Part shown: in pieces, positions 11,790-23,865 of the stretch | Layout of the letters: every line of letters begins with the position of its first letter | Numbering within the stretch: the stretch's first letter is position 1 | Notes under the pieces: generated by a model | Told to the model about the DNA's origin: nothing | What the model saw: the letters and a program-made list of their open reading frames with translations, nothing else | Database searches by the model: none | Origin: Hedera helix | Lineage: Eukaryota; Streptophyta; Magnoliopsida; Apiales; Araliaceae | Direction: 5' to 3' | DNA length: 64,000 bases | Assembly: GCA_947179155.2 (NCBI GenBank) | Contig: OX359275.1 | Coordinates: 3,756,501 to 3,820,500, forward strand | Translations under genes and position numbers: made by a program

Positions 11790-13980
11790 TGATAGGTTAA
11801 AAACCTTAGGTAAGAGTACCTTAGGCTTTAACCGTAGTAGAAGATAAGTAAAATGGTAAAGGAATAAACTCTGGAAGAGTTTAAGTAATAAAAGATGAAT
11901 TTGGAAAATTCATATATAGAAGAATATCCAAAGATGGATTTGAGAAGAATGATAAAGGTCATGTTGTACCTAATTTGAAGAAATGATAGAAAATATCTTA
12001 TGATAAGATTTTGAGAAGCATAAAGAAAATGATAATAAGGTCATGAAATGATCTAGAGAGATGAACTCGTAATGAGGCAGATGTGCTAAAATATGAATGG
12101 ATAAAATTCGTATTCAGTTAAGAAAAATTAGTGGTTTGTGGGTTTTTAATTGAGGACTCATATTAGTGGTTGAGTTGTACGATTCCTTGTATGGGCAGGG
12201 AATTTGTGCTTTGGTTTTAGAACCGCTCAGCTTCCTATATTAATATAGTGGTTGAGTTGAACGAACCCTTGTATGGGCGGGGGCTATGATATGTCAGCGA
12301 ACCAATTTGGGAGATGCTGCTGCGAAACTTGGCACGATCAGGGTGTATCGTAGAATAAACGTATGCACTGATGGCAGGTGTTCCTTATAGTGTTGAAAAG
12401 TTGGGAAACTGATGTATTTGTTCTTGGTTTAACGACCGCTTAACTTTCTATATTGATTAGTGGCCGAGTTGACCAATTTCTTGTATGGGCAGGAGATTGT
12501 GTTTGGTTTGACGACCACTTAGCTTCCTATAGTGATAATCGATTGAAACCTGGTGTCGCGCTATTCGCTATATGTATGTTGAGAAGGTGATTCTTTTCTC
12601 ATGTGTATAACGGATAGGTAGAGGATGTTAAGATAGGTTCGTGTTCTGAGAACCGACACGTATGGTAAGTTTGTGACTCATAATCGTATGGTGGAACCCC
12701 TCAGCGAATGGGCGACTTTGGCCTGACTAGGACAAACTCCTCAAACCATATGATTGTGGTAAGTTCCTGAGCCCAAATACGTGGTAAGTTTGATGAACAA
12801 TGAGTATGGGTAGAGTTAAGTAGCAAGATTAAAGCTATACTAGATATAGTTATTAAGTTGAAAAAGAATGTGGAGGATAAAAATTTGAGGTGTTTTGAGG
12901 TTTTAGGATATTCCAAATCTTCTAGCTATGCTAGACTTTGAAATTCTTAAAATCGTGCTAAATTCGCATTGTTGTGCTTTTGAAAAGACAAATGAATTTT
13001 CTTGTTTTATTATTAAGTCGCAGTAACACGAGGTGTGGAGAAGTCCATCGTTACTGGTGATGAGATGATAAACGATGGAGTCATCAAGGCAGAGTAACCT
13101 AGTGTTGGATGTATTTTTAAGCCCACTATGGTATGATGTAAGATGACAAAGTCATAAAATGATTTTCAGTATTTTGAAACGTTTAAAGAAGAGTCTATGC
13201 TAATTGTTTCGGCTAGACAAATTGATTTAAAAAATATCAAAATGTATTTATAAAATCATCACACGCCATTAAAGCCATGGTGCAAAGATGAAAAAGACGG
13301 AATCCTCAACGCACGGTTGCAACGGTGCGGTATCATGAAGTCCTATAAATGAATTTTAGTACTTTAACTAATCTGAAATGATTTTTGAGTCGTAATATAC
13401 GAACAGTTCAATGATGTGAGTCTATGTCATTTATTTTGACTGGACACTTTTTGGTCAGAAATGACTCGAGTTTTATTTTCCAATCCAACTTATGCTGGAG
13501 CGGAATTTTGTAGTAAGTCTGAGGTGAACAACCCCATAATGGGGGATATGTCAGAGCCATGAATAAAGAACCCGCGAGGGGGCGCCCAACAGTGGTGGCA
13601 TGCTGATATGGGTTGGTAAATCCAAAGAGTTCGACCCCGAGAGAAGTCGTTGTGCACAGCGCTAGAGTACGATAGGCTGATCACCTAGCGTACGAAACCA
13701 TTGTGGTATGTTTTCAGTCATTGTGATTGATAAACATTCTCGCAGTATGTTCACAGTCTTTATGACTCCTCAGAATAGTATGAAAGTTTTAATGAATATT
13801 TTGATTTTCAATTTATTCTTTTGTAAGATATTGATTTTCAATTTATTCTTCTGCAAGATATTCCATTGTTCTGGAATTGTGAAAAGTATGAACTTCCTAG
13901 AAAAGGGTGGTCATAGAATTTGATGAGTAAAGAGATATTCTCAGTGATGAAAAACTGGTAGAAATGAGTATGATGAAATT

Positions 13981-14012
13981 TCGGGGACGAAATTCTTATA
14001 AGAAGGGGTGAA
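13981..14012 (+). promoter_or_regulatory. Polypurine tract region of the LARD-like element
   Basis: TCGGGGACGAAATTC then AAGAAGGGGTGAA directly before the 3' LTR. The same motif pair precedes the LTRs at 33506 (minus), 37735 and 56107. Confidence 0.85.
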
Positions 14013-17000
14013 TGTAATATCCCAGATAATTTCAAGATTTTAAATAATATCTTAATTGATTTTATTAAAGGTTATGGTTTAAAACCTAGAGTTTGAAAAG
14101 TGAGATTTGTAGAATTTGGGTGAACATTTTTTTTAACATAATGTATTTGTTAGAAATTAAATGTGAGAATATTGTAATGATGCATATAGAGAATTTATTA
14201 AAGAAATAAATTCATTTGAGAAGTGAAGACGGTTATAAGGATATATATACATAGTTATATATTCCTAGAGTTGTGCTTGTTAGCCAAATACGAAGAGGAG
14301 TAAATTTAATACTCAATTAAACTAATAAATTAATTAGTTTAAATATAAAACCATGAAATATAATTAATTAGGTTAATTATATTGGTTATGAGTTAAAGTT
14401 ATATAAAAACTAGAATGTTTGTCTAGAATGACAATAATTAAGAAGTTAATTAATTAAGTAATTAACTTAATTATTAAATTATGGTATAGAGCCCAATATT
14501 GATTTAACTGACTAGCTCAATGAAATGGTGTAGCAAGCCCAATGGAGATGTAGAGAAGCCCAATGGTGGGATTTAATTTCCAAGCTCAATGAATTAATTA
14601 CGGTAGCCCAACTTAGAGTTTAATTGTTTTAATTGTTGGGAGCCCTAAAGGAATTAATCTAGTAGATTAAATTTAAGAAAATTAAAGTGTGAATTGGATT
14701 ATATAATTTGTCCGAGGAAGGTATTGAATTAAGTTTAATAAAGGAAGTCCGATTAATGGATTTATTAAATTAACGGACTAACCTAAGATTTTTGGGAGGA
14801 ACCCTAATTAAATATTTAATTAATATTGAATATGGCAAGTCCAATTTGATTACATAAATTAAATTTAATTTGATTATTAAATTGTTCCTTAATTATTTAA
14901 ACAAGTCAATTCATTAAATTAAGTGACGGACTTGTGGAAAATTATATATGATTGGGTATTTTATTAATCTAGCCCAATGTTTTAATTAATTGGGAGCCTA
15001 GTAAATTAATTTAGTAGCCCAACATTTCAATGGATCAAAGGAGTATCCATGGCCCAAATGATTAAATTCCAAAGCCCAAATATTGACCCATTGATAAATT
15101 AGCTTCTAGAAGGTTATTTTCTCCAATTAGGTAATAAAAATAAATGAAATTTGGTCAATTTATGGGGCATGACTGGTGGATTTGATGGTGGAGTGCTTGG
15201 ACTCCAAAATTTTATTAATTTGAATTGTTGACATAGAGTATGGAACACTCAAGGCTTTGTGCTAGCAATTTGGAAAATGGTTGACATCCATTATATAGAT
15301 ATATGTGTTATATGTATAAATCTATACTACTATAAATAGCATATCAAGTCTTCATTTGTGAGGGTTCCAAAAATATTGCTAGAGAGCTTTTATTATGTGT
15401 TAGTAAATTCTAGAGAGTTAACTCGGTGAGTTAAAGAAAAAGGGTAGTGAGTTAGTGAGTTCTTTAGTGAGTTACTACCGAGTCAAGTGAGCCAAGTCTA
15501 ATTCTTCAAGAGGAGTGTGCTTGGATGTCATCTAACTCCATCATCTATCTTTGGAAGGAGAGAAAAGTAGCTCACAAGTCTAAAAGGTATAACACTAACC
15601 CTAAACCCTAGTTTTGAAGTTCATTATATTTTATATTGAATATTTATGGTAGAAAAGTTATTCTCAAGCTCTAAAGGTTTAGATCCATGCTAGATTGGTA
15701 GATCTAGGGTTACATGGGTGTAACATGAATATTTATGGGTGTTGGTGTTGAAAGGTTGAAAACGATATTTACCGACGGAACCTTAAACGAACGTGTGATT
15801 CGGAGCTTTATATTTTGAAACCTAAAAGTTAGGTATGAGATTTTCTTCTTTGATATGGTAAATATATAAGTTAAGAACAAAACCTAGTTGGTATAATGTT
15901 CATGTGAGTTGTTATGGTTAAGATATGATTTTTAAAAACCAAGGATTGTGAAGTTAGTTTTCACTTTTCTCTTGTGAGCAATTTTAAGCATAGATCCATT
16001 TGGAATTTGGATTTGTGATATAAAGAGAAGTTGTAGAGGGGGAAATTCTAATGAGAATGGACTCAAGAATCACCCCAAAATGTTTTAAAATGAAGAAGTT
16101 ATGCAAGATTTAATCAAAGGAGCAAAAGTTGAAAAATCAGAAAATGGCAATTCTGCAGTTTCTGCAAGAGGAGGGCCGGGGCCCTTGTTTCCTTTGTAAA
16201 AGGAGGGCCGGGGCCCTTGGTCACTGTTCACGGCCAGTGAGTTTTCCGTTCCGGGTCGGGTCGGGCCATTCGGGTCGGGTCGGTTTGGGTCTTTTAAGTC
16301 CAAAATTGATAAAATTGCTTAAAAATTAATATAATTAATTTGGGACCCAACTTTAATAATTATTTATTATTTATAATAAATAATAAATAAAGTAAATAAA
16401 AGCTATTATTATAATTAATTATTATTTAAAGGATATTAAATGGTAATTAAAGAAAGATGAAGTTAATAAGGTAATTATTTATTATTTTAATAAATAAGGA
16501 TAATTAGTTAATTATTATTTAAATGATATTAAATAATAATTAAAGGGAGATAAAGTGAATAAAATGATCATTTGTTATTTAATGAATATTAAATAATAAA
16601 TGAGATTAATTAACTAAGAGATTATTATTTAAATAATCATTAAAGGATTTGAGGATTGTTAAAATATTATTAAATGGTTAATAATATTAATAAGTGATTA
16701 AAATATTATTAAAAGGATAATAATATTAATAAGTGATTAAAATATTATTAAATGGTTAATAATATTAGTAAGTGATTAAAATGTTATTAAATGATTAATA
16801 ATATTAATAAGTGAGTAAAATATTATTAAATGGTTAATAATATTAATAAGTGATTAAAATATTATTAAATGGTTAATAATATTAATAAGTTGTTAAAATA
16901 TTATTAAATGGTTAATAATATTAATAAGTGATTAAAATATTATTAAATGATTAATAATATTAATAAGTGATTAAAATATTATTAAATGGTTAATAATATT

Positions 17001-18722
17001 AATAAGTTGTTAAAATGTTATTAAATGATTAATAATATTAATAAGTGAGTAAAATATTATTAAATGGTTAATAATATTAATAAGTGATTAAAATATTATT
17101 AAATGGTTAATAATATTAATAAGTTGTTAAAATATTATTAAATGGTTAATAATATTAATAAGTGATTAAAATATTATTAAATGATTAATAATATTAATAA
17201 GTGATTAAAATATTATTAAATGGTTAATAATATTAATAAGTTGTTAAAATGTTATTAAATGGTTAATAATATTAATAAGTGATTAAAATATTATTAAATG
17301 GTTAATAATATTAATAAGTGATTAAAATATTATTAAATGGTTAATAATATTAGTAAGTGATTAAAATATTATTAAATGATTAATAATATTAATAAGTGAG
17401 TAAAATATTATTAAATGGTTAATAATATTAATAAGTGATTAAAATATTATTAAATGATTAATAATATTAATAAGTGGTTAAAATATTATTAAATAGTTAA
17501 TAATATTAATAAGTGATTAAAATATTATTAAATTGTTAATAATATTAATAAGTGATTAAAATATTATTAAAGGGTTAATAATATTTGATTGTAGTTATAT
17601 ATTATCAAAGGTAGAAAATATTTTGAGATATTTGGTACATTGCTAAATGTCCAAATCATTAAGTTGCGTAAAAAAGAAAGTTTAATTGAATTAAACTAAG
17701 GTAAGAGTCCATTGGTGATTAAATATTAGACAACTTATAAAATATAAGTTGTATGAAGAACGCAAGGTATTGGTGAAAGATGGTTAAGCGTACCCGATAT
17801 GTCCAACTAGGTTTGGGCTAGGGGTTTTGTCCGGAACTTAAGGGTTCGTTTGTCGGACATCTTAAGAGTTAATAATTTAAAGTTAGAGTCTTATATAAAG
17901 GCTAAGTAATAGTCATTATATCTAATGATTATTTCAATTTCCTATATAAATTGTAGGTTGAACGCAAGACGCAAATAAGCGTAACTGGTAGAAGCGAACC
18001 AGGCAAGTTTTTCAGAACTTGCTCCTATGTGCATTAAAATGCTACAATTTGTTGTTATATTATTAACATGAAGATATTTTGATGATATTTGTGATATATG
18101 AATAATATGAGATATGGTTACATGTGAAATATGTACCGATATGAAGCATGATTTGCTAGATGCTAGTTGTTTATTGTATGTGATGCATAAGAAGTATGAA
18201 CCATTCATAAAATGAAATGCATGATGTAAGAATAAAATGTAGAGCATGTATAATATGTGAAGCATGTAATGTGTTATGTGTAACTGTTGAACTTGCTGAG
18301 CCGTCGTGCTCACTCTTGCCTAAACCAACATTTTCAGATAAGGCTAGTTACCTGAAGTTCTCGATAAAGAACAAGGAACAGGAAAACATATTACTTCCAT
18401 TGAAGATCTAAATATCTATTATAGATATCAGTCCGAATTGGACAGGTAAATGATTGCGTAGCATAAGATATTGTTGGTACGTTATATGAGTGTTAAATAC
18501 TCAAGTTGATTGTAATAGAATGTCGTATCAGGTATGATATTAAGACATACTAGGAATGTATAAAGATTTCGATTCTGGAATAGAAAGAGATGTTGTAAAA
18601 TTGTAAATAAATGGTTATTTACCAATTATAATATTGTTATAATTCTTAAACAATAAGGAAAATGTTGTACCTGTGTTGAACCGAGTCCGAGGTTCGAGGG
18701 ACCCGGATTCGGGGTCGTGACA
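14013..18722 (+). repeat. 3' LTR of the LARD-like element
   Basis: Same length and order as the 5' LTR, shifted by 6948 bases throughout. Differences noticed: one base each near 7954, 8028, 10290 and 10720 of the 5' copy, and the terminal GTCGTCACA against GTCGTGACA. TATA box at 15341-15348, GC-rich cassette 16165-16293. Confidence 0.92.
16657..17585 (+). repeat. 39-bp tandem hairpin array, 3' LTR
   Basis: Same unit order and number as the array in the 5' LTR with a single base change seen. No copy gain or loss has occurred since insertion, which fits a young element. Confidence 0.9.
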
Positions 18723-18727
18723 GTCAC
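18723..18727 (+). repeat. Target site duplication GTCAC, right copy
   Basis: Matches 7060-7064. The next base (18728, A) completes the GTCGTCACA end of the older LTR that was the target. Confidence 0.9.
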
Positions 18728-18728
18728 A

Positions 18729-19880
18729 GTTCCCAAAAGTAATATTATATTATTATATTATATTTTTATTTGATTTAATTATTTTATCCTTAAAATATTG
18801 AGTAACCTGAACTCTCCGTAAAAAATGATAGGTTAAAAGTTCGAATAGTGCCTTTTGTTATACCTAATTAAATATTAGAATGCAAGTATACATGTTTTTA
18901 AATTTATAGTGTAAATCTCAATAAACTTATAAAATTTAAAGTACAAAATGAATTTTAATCTTTCTTATTTGATCATTCCATTTAGAATAAGACACAAATG
19001 TAACAAGTGTCAATACGCTTGTTAAGAAGCTTTATTGTATCTCGCAAATCTTCTTTGAGAAAACATTGAATATTAATTACTCCCTTTATTCTCCAAAAAT
19101 AATTATATTTATTAAATTTATTATTTTACAAAAAAGCTAAAAACATAAATTAAACAGTACACTTAAATTTGCTACATAATTTTATTATTATACCATGAAT
19201 TTATTATTTTGAAGTTAAACATGAATTATAAAAATATTTTCAATATTTACATATTTTAAAAAAAATCAATTTACAATAATTTTGTATTCCTATAAATTTA
19301 TTTGATTCTAGTTATACAATTGTAAATAATAAAATATCTATAAGTATCATGAATTACAAAATTTATTGTTTTTAATATTTTAATTTAATGTTCGAATACA
19401 CATCATTTAAAATTTTGACTAACGATAAGACAACTTAAACAAATTTATTAATTTGAACTTAAAATAGTATATACATGATGGTCAAAGACAATATTTTTGT
19501 AAGGGTCATTGCTACTTTCATTTAACTAGTCTTTACTTTAATTATAAAGTTTAAAATTTATTATATTTTAGTTGAATTATCTTTTCATAACGAATGGTAA
19601 ACTCGTAACAACCACAATTTACTCACGACTTATCATCAATTTCTTTTTTTTCCTCACTTTTTATCCCTATTTTTTAACCCATTTTTTTCACCCATGTTTT
19701 TTTGGATTTGTTTCAAATATTTTAATTATCTTTTTTTTATCTATGTTTTTTAGGTTTTATTCAAATATTTTAATTTTTTGTTAATTTTGCGCACAGTGTT
19801 TGCCACATAAACAAGTAAGAATAATTAAAATAACAAGTGGTCACCTTTGACTCCAATATATGACTTGATAATTAAACACA
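18729..19880. other. AT-rich intergenic stretch, no gene seen
   Basis: Very AT-rich with many poly-T runs. No coding frame, LTR end or tandem repeat recognised; it may be decayed flank of the older LTR element whose tail ends at 18728. Confidence 0.6.
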
Positions 19881-21573
19881 TCTGTTATATATATATATTA
19901 AAACGTAGTGCATTTTAATCATAGTCTGCCATGTGTCACGTTCACATTAACACAACTTTCGACCAATATTTATTACAACTGATTTATTAACATATTTGTC
20001 CAATAATCTATTTTTTTTTAATATTATCCCATAAAAATGGGAAAATAACCACAAATATATATATATTTGAATTTTATATAATTGTATTTAACTCTCACAC
20101 ATAAAAATATAAGTCTCAAAATAATTTCTTATGTCTTTTTAAGGCTATTTTTTTTAATATTATCCCATAATTGTATATAACTCTCACACATAAAAATATG
20201 TAATTATCCAATAATTTTATTTTTTAATTTTTTACAGCTAGTTCTCACGCAAAAAAATAGGTAAAATCTGGTTTATATATATATAATTCTCACAAAAAAC
20301 ATATGTATTTTTTTTTCACTTTTTGTGTGAGTATGAAATTTAAAAATTGTAAGTGTAACATTATCCTATAATTGTAGATAACTTTCACACAATAATTTTT
20401 TGAATATTCTAGCACAGACAAATAAAAATCTAAAATCATCTAAAACTAATTTTTTTTAATATTATTCCATAATTGCATATAACTATCACACATAAAAATA
20501 TGTAATTATCCACTGATTTGGTTATTTTAATTTTTTTTACAGCTAATTCTCACAAAAAAAAAATATATATGTAATATTATCCTATAATGAAACAAAAATA
20601 TAATCTGGTTTATTAATTACAACTGAATAATTTTCTCACTACACTAAATTAGAATATTCTCACACAGACAAATAGAAATATGAAATTTATTATATATATT
20701 AAAACATAGTACACTTTAACCACAACCTGTCATGTTTCACACTCACATTAACACAACTTCCTACTAGCATTTATTATAATTGATTTATTAATATATTTAT
20801 CTAATAATCTATTTTTTGAATATTATCCCATAAAAATATGAAAATAATCACAAATATATATCTGATTTTTATATAATTGCATGTAACTTTCACACATAAA
20901 AATATAACTCTCACAATAATTTATTGGAATTTTTTTAAAGCTAGTATTTTTTAATATTATCCCATAATTGCATATAACTCTCACACATAAAAATATGTAA
21001 TTATCCAATAATTTAATTTTTTTAATTTTTTACAGCTAATTCTCACCAAAAAAAAAAATGTAATATTATCCCATAATTCAGCACAAATATAATCTGGTTT
21101 ATTAACTACAACTGCATAATTTTCTAGTTACACTCAATTAGAATATTTTCACACAGACAAATAAAAATCTGAAATCTATTATATATATTAAAATGTAGTA
21201 CACTTTAACCACAACCAGTCATATTTCACGCTCACATTAACACAACTTTCCACCAGCATTTATTACAATTAATTTATTAATATATTTATCCAATAATCTA
21301 TATTTTGAATATTATCCCATAAAAATATAATAAATAACCGCAAATATATATATCTGATTTTTATATAATTGCATGTAACTCTCACACATAAAAATATAGC
21401 TCTCACAATAATTTATTGGTTTTTCTTAAAGCTAATATTTTTTAATATTATCCCATAATTGCATCTAACTCTCACACATAAAAATATGTTATTATCCAAT
21501 AATTTGTTTTTTTTTTAATTTTTAAAGCTATTTCTCACACAAAAAAATATGTAATATTATCACATAATTCAAC

Positions 21574-21576
<3 letters not shown>
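19881..21576 (+). repeat. Array of ~490-bp AT-rich repeats with Helitron-like heads
   Basis: Heads at 19881, 20686 and 21175 read T-C-T-A-T-T-ATATATATTAAAA followed by a TGTCATGTGTCACGCTCACA-like word; units then repeat AATATTATCCCATAA and CTCTCACACATAAAAATATG. The preceding unit always ends CACACAGACAAATAAAAATCTGAAA. The head resembles the 5' ends of plant Helitrons, but I cannot find a matching CTRR hairpin 3' end, so the class is uncertain. The spacing 20686 to 21175 gives a 489-base unit; the first is longer (805) through internal duplication. Confidence 0.65.

Positions 21577-21612
<36 letters not shown>
21577..21612. repeat. (TA)n microsatellite
   Basis: About 18 TA units directly left of the foldback element. 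Similar (TA)n tracts lie at 22300-22340 and 33040-33070. Confidence 0.9.
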
Positions 21613-21615
<3 letters not shown>

Positions 21616-21801
21616 CATTTCTCCAGCGAACCTTAAAAAGCGAATTAAAGACGAACCGTCGTCTTTGGTATCTATGGCGACGGTTCGACCCGTCGCCATA
21701 GCCATGCACTCTATGACGACGGGTCGAACCGTCGCCATAGATACCAAAGACGACGGTTCGTCTTTAGTTCACTTTTTAAAATTTGCTTTTGAAAATTTTC
21801 C
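21613..21801. mobile_element. Foldback MITE-like hairpin
   Basis: Arms 21631-21701 and 21711-21781 are reverse complements with 5 mismatches in 71 positions and a 9-base loop, so the strand can fold into one long hairpin. Weaker complementarity extends about 20 bases further out. It lies between TA-rich tracts. The arm words (GCGACGGTTCGACCCGTCGCCATAG) resemble the subterminal units of the CACTA element at 63566, suggesting a CACTA-derived or similarly organised MITE. No protein. Confidence 0.75.
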
Positions 21802-21922
21802 TATATATATATATATTCATGCAATCATTTAAATGCACAATTAATTCGTACAAAAATTTTAATTCATTGATAATTATCTAATAATCATAATTACAATGGA
21901 CTTAGAACTCGTGGTTATTACA

Positions 21923-21928
<6 letters not shown>

Positions 21929-21990
<62 letters not shown>
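21929..21990. repeat. (GT)n microsatellite
   Basis: About 31 GT units. The related LTR at 35313 has only GTGTATGTGTATAT at this place, so the repeat expanded inside the LTR, at the edge of the inverted segment. Confidence 0.95.
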
Positions 21991-21992
<2 letters not shown>

Positions 21993-22296
21993 AATTAATC
22001 AAATATTGTAGTAAGGTAGTAGAATTAATTAAAGAAAATCTAATTAAATTATATATTTTAAGTCCAAATGAATTATTACACTAGGTTCAACAAAATAAAC
22101 CTAGTAGTCCATGACCATAGTTAATTTAATGTTCCATGAACTAGCCCAATACTTAATTTAATTAAATGTAGCATGAGTTAGTTAATGTTAGCCTCATGGA
22201 ATAAATAAATTGAGCCCAAACAAGTTAAATAAATAAGTCCAATAAATTAAATTCTAGAGTCCAAAGTGGAGCCAAAATCAAAGTCAAAATTGGTCA

Positions 22297-22345
<49 letters not shown>

Positions 22346-23369
22346 GAAAATGGCTATAAAAAGCCACTTTGGCCTGTAGCTAGGATGAGGGGCCCACATA
22401 GGTGGCTTGTTGCTCAAAGTTACTTCAATTGCCCACAAAGCTTTAGTTGTTCAACCACCCTAGTCAATCAACATGTCAATCAATCAAATAATAAACTTAA
22501 ATTAGCTTCTAATTTGACCAATGTTAATTTCTTAGTAGATGTTAATGGTGATTAAGGAGGTTCTATAAATAGAATGCTCCACTCATTTGTTATGTTTGTT
22601 AGTCATTTGGTAGAATCACCCAGAGAGAAAAGGAAGAGCTTCCTAGAGAGAAAAGTGATAGAACTCTTAAGAGCTTGTGAATCCACCAAAGAGATTGCTA
22701 GAGAATATTCAAGGTGGAGTCCTTAGCCAAGTTCATCTCAAGAAGAAGAAAAGCATTTAATTCTAAAAGGTTGAAAAGTGTTATATACCTTCCTTAGTTC
22801 ATTTCTATAGTCTATATATATACTTAATGGTCAAAATATGTTTTTACCCGTTCAAAACTTATTTTGATGTTCTATAATACTAGATCTTGGATATATATGA
22901 AGATTCATGGTTTAGTATGTTTAATGTGTGTATTTATATGCTTCGTATGGAAACAAGTAGTAGAAATGTGTATATAATGGATTACCGGTAAAACCCTAAC
23001 TAGCTATGTGTTATAGATAGTTGTAGTGTGGAATGTACAAGTTGGTTATTTGATTTTGATGGCTAGAAGGATACATTTATGAGTTATATAGATAACCCAA
23101 CTTGAATCTCTCAAAAATATGGAAAAATGAGCAAATTATGGTTTTTACCGCAAACTATGTCATTTTAAAATCCTAGAGTGATCGATCTCGAATATTATGT
23201 TAAAAACGTTTTTGAAAACGAGATTGAACCATGAAATGTTGAAAAACAAGAAGTTAGAAAGATAACAAAACTGCTTTGATGTATTTTGGACATGTATATC
23301 TCATTTTTATAAAAGATTGAACCAAAGAAATCAAAACTGAAAAATTAAGAGTTTGAAAATTAGAGCTAC

Positions 23370-23600
23370 GCCGTAGTGTTGGTCCTCACCGCCGCAGCAG
23401 TGAAACACTTTAAAAATTGCAAATTTGAACTATCGCCGCAGTGATAGGTCTCACCGCCGCAGCGGTGAAGCATCCTTAATTTTTAAATTTTGAACTACAA
23501 TCGCAGTGGTGGTTCTCACCACCGCAGTGGTGGAACAGCCTGTTGAAAATTTATAGTTTAATTAACTGGGTCGAGCCAAATAAAATGGGTCGGGTCGGAT
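23370..23600 (+). repeat. GC-rich palindromic cassette, LTR at 21.8 kb
   Basis: Three iterations of about 78 bases with words such as CACCGCCGCAGCGGTGAAGC and CACCACCGCAGTGGTGG (CACCGCxxGCGGTG type inverted repeats), followed by GGGTCGGGTCGG near 23588. Same position relative to the TATA box and hairpin array as in the LARD-like LTR, different sequence. Confidence 0.75.
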
Positions 23601-23659
23601 CTTTTGGAAATAAAATGGGTCAGAAAATGTAATTTTATATAACATTAATATTTGACAAG

Positions 23660-23865
23660 TTTCGAAGGAATAAAATATTATTAAATGATGAATAATATTA
23701 TAAAGTGAATAAAATATTATTAAATAATTAATAATATAATAAGGTTAATAAAATATTATTAAATGATTAATAATATTATGTAATAAATAAAATATTATTA
23801 AATAATTAATAATATTATAAAGCTAATAAAATATTATTAAATGGTTAATAATATTAGACAGAAGT
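23660..23865 (+). repeat. 39-bp hairpin array, LTR at 21.8 kb (about 5 units)
   Basis: Units with AATATTATTAA, a 3-4 base spacer and TTAATAATATT, period 39, less regular than in the LARD-like LTR. Confidence 0.8.

Larger units (their letters stand above)
11775..14012 (+). other. Non-coding internal domain of the LARD-like element
   Basis: No frame of note. From about 12165 to 12545 an imperfect tandem unit of roughly 85-120 bases recurs three or four times, with the words GTGGTTGAGTTG, CTTGTATGGGC and CGCTCAGCTTCCTATA. From about 12950 to 13900 the order of short words (CTAATTGTTTCGGCTAGACAAA, GTCTGAGGTGAACAACCCC, a dissected G-rich block) resembles the downstream part of the Tekay-type LTRs, for example 43250-43700, so the core seems partly built from LTR sequence. 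Confidence 0.65.
7065..18722 (+). mobile_element. LARD-like non-autonomous LTR retrotransposon, complete
   Basis: Two LTRs of 4710 bases (7065-11774 and 14013-18722) flank only 2238 bases of internal DNA with no gag or pol. All cis signals are present: TG...CA termini, primer-binding site, polypurine tract and 5-bp target duplication. Long LTRs around a non-coding core define large retrotransposon derivatives (LARDs). The primer site, the polypurine context (TTTCGGGGACGAAATTCTTATAAG) and the LTR ends match the Tekay-type chromoviruses at 26-44 kb, so such an element probably supplies its proteins. I saw five base differences between the two LTRs, which indicates a very recent insertion. Confidence 0.9.

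Noticed and set aside
21535..21747. Frame with an YIYIYIYIY stretch (also near 22247, 32920 and 40964)
   Set aside because: Caused by (TA)n microsatellites.
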